Assembly (NCBI GenBank): GCA_002405445.1
Contig: DHLV01000192.1
Span: 15,105 to 22,496 of the forward strand
Direction: 5' to 3'
Source: Flammeovirgaceae bacterium UBA4659
GTDB taxonomy: Bacteria > Bacteroidota > Bacteroidia > Cytophagales > Cyclobacteriaceae
DNA length: 7,392 bases
Part shown: positions 7,201-7,392 of the stretch, piece after piece
How the letters are laid out: each line of letters begins with the position of its first letter
How positions within the stretch are numbered: the first letter of the stretch is position 1
Made by a program: the position numbers and the translations under genes
Notes under the pieces: generated by a model
What the model was told of the DNA's origin: nothing
What the model saw: only the letters and a program-made list of their open reading frames with translations
The model's database searches: none

Positions 7201-7382
7201 ACGATGCATTTGCAAGACCTACGCAACCTCAGCTTGATCGATTGACCGAACTGAAAGGCGAAGTACAGAGCGCACAGCAGCAATTGGATAAGATTGTTTC
7301 AGACCACATTGCTCCCATCAATGATAAAGTGAAAAACTTGCCACAGATCACAGTAGGGAAAGAGGCGAAGAAAGAAATGTAG
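4266..7382 (+). CDS. Secreted Asp-box (BNR/VPS10-like) beta-propeller protein
   Basis: A complete protein of 1038 residues. It starts with a Sec signal peptide (MRKR, hydrophobic core, probable cleavage after FA19), so it is exported. Residues ~30-730 carry Asp-boxes of the S/T-x-D-x-G-x-T-W type at about 122, 173, 231, 282, 328, 518, 585, 640 and 683, the 328 copy ending in F, plus degenerate copies at 68 (TTNGGVTM) and 362. These mark beta-propeller blades. Blocks ALGREWGPNAERGVFRTEDG (157-176), YGGLQDNGTW (402-411) and THGRGIWIMDD (718-728) are typical of the large bacterial proteins often named glycosyl hydrolase or VPS10-domain protein; no enzymatic site is evident, so that name is doubtful. 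Residues ~785-872 look like a FlgD-type Ig module (APGTYTAKLKANG). Residues ~878-1012 are charged, helical and probably coiled coil. No type IX secretion C-terminal domain is seen. Role unknown; probably binding or scaffolding in the envelope. Confidence 0.88.
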   Translation: MRKRLLLALFVSVAQLLFAQSINKAIKSMKWRPIGPANMGGRVTDIEGIAGDPTTFYVAGADGGIFKTTNGGVTMQTLFTEEKSYSIGDITLAPSDPSVVYVGTGEGDPRNSVGYGHGVYRSNDAGKTWQHLGLEKTDRIKRIVVHPQNPDVACVCALGREWGPNAERGVFRTEDGGKSWSKVLYIDENTGCSDIAMEWSNPRIMYAGMWTFRRKPWRFDDSGEKTALFRSMDGGKTWTKISHKNGLPDKPMARIGISVAQSQPNTVYVITEFKEGGTLFRSDDRGDNWKMVNNDRNLNFRPFYYSDVRVDPNSPEVVYTLSGGLSISTDGGKTFKSIANGQHGDNQALWIDPKNSNRVLSGDDGGFRVSYDAFATYQTINNIELSQFYQLFLDNQDPYYVYGGLQDNGTWTGPSNSLHRIGILKRDWKQIAYGDGYYAVPIPGKENEIYANLQGGVIHHVDIKTGNTRLIHPYPNKMGSAGDAMENHKYRFNWDSPIHVSPNDPNTVYTGGNVIFRSRDKGYTWEEISPDLTTNDKSKQKSSGGEIYQDNTAAEFHCTILTIAESPVQKDVIWAGTDDGNVQLTRDGGKTWSNLSKNIVGLPAFSWVSKIHASEHDAGTAFVAVDQHRMDDYKPHAFMTTDFGKTWTKISTTLPEDWVYVVRQDPHNANLLYAGMEHGIFASWDKGKTWAKINNNMPPVSVRDLRVHKRDRDLVAATHGRGIWIMDDIRALQDFSQSAGKEAHVFETRPATLWSYYSLIEEQGDQAYRAKNPDFGAYINFFLQNDPKEAVTVDITDASGNKVRSLKDTVSKAGINRIVWDLRYAEAEKLNQPVRGGWGGSGSRPLVAPGTYTAKLKANGQTLETKIIVRADPRIVITDAEFKQKTETTLALRDQLSQTHKMINRTVEMVKQLNELKQRIKNAGSDAGVDNAVNGQIDEAIKKLKELDEEVLRRPPPNMGYRQRPRLREEINTLMGDVDDAFARPTQPQLDRLTELKGEVQSAQQQLDKIVSDHIAPINDKVKNLPQITVGKEAKKEM

Positions 7383-7392
7383 CGCAGGGCAA

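Overview
The window looks chromosomal and most likely comes from a member of the Bacteroidota, probably a Cytophagales-like lineage. This rests on three things: no gene has a visible Shine-Dalgarno sequence, a TAnnTTTG-like -7 element precedes the rightward gene, and that gene encodes a large Sec-exported Asp-box (BNR/VPS10-like) protein of a type common in this phylum. The lineage is inferred; no rRNA or marker gene is present.

Layout. Bases 1-476 hold no protein gene. They carry three head-to-tail copies of a ~173-176 bp repeat. The first two copies contain two strong hairpins each, the second followed by a T-run; the third copy is truncated after its first hairpin. Bases 525-4150 form a leftward three-gene cluster: an APC-family amino acid/polyamine permease (4150-2687), a two-domain aldo/keto reductase-Rid fusion protein (2690-1260) and an AT-rich CPBP (CAAX protease/bacteriocin-processing) intramembrane protease homologue (1220-525). 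The permease and fusion genes overlap by four bases (ATGA), so they are probably translationally coupled; the protease follows 39 bp later. A 115-bp divergent intergenic region (4151-4265) separates this cluster from one long rightward gene (4266-7382) for a secreted ~1038-residue beta-propeller-type protein with about eight clear Asp-boxes, an Ig-like module and a C-terminal coiled coil.

How the genes may work together. The permease and the reductase-Rid fusion probably serve one small metabolic job: take up an amine or amino acid, then handle a carbonyl or enamine/imine-type product in the cytosol. The substrate cannot be read from sequence. The protease homologue is co-oriented but has a clearly lower GC content and borders the repeat array, so it may be a later arrival. 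The secreted Asp-box protein is divergently transcribed and has no evident link to the cluster.

The least explained part is the repeat array. Its two hairpins have almost interchangeable arms (GTATCGTC/GACGATAC and GCATCGTC/GACGATGC), conserved flanks, a fast-changing spacer and, on the minus strand, a 21-codon open frame intact in two of the three copies.
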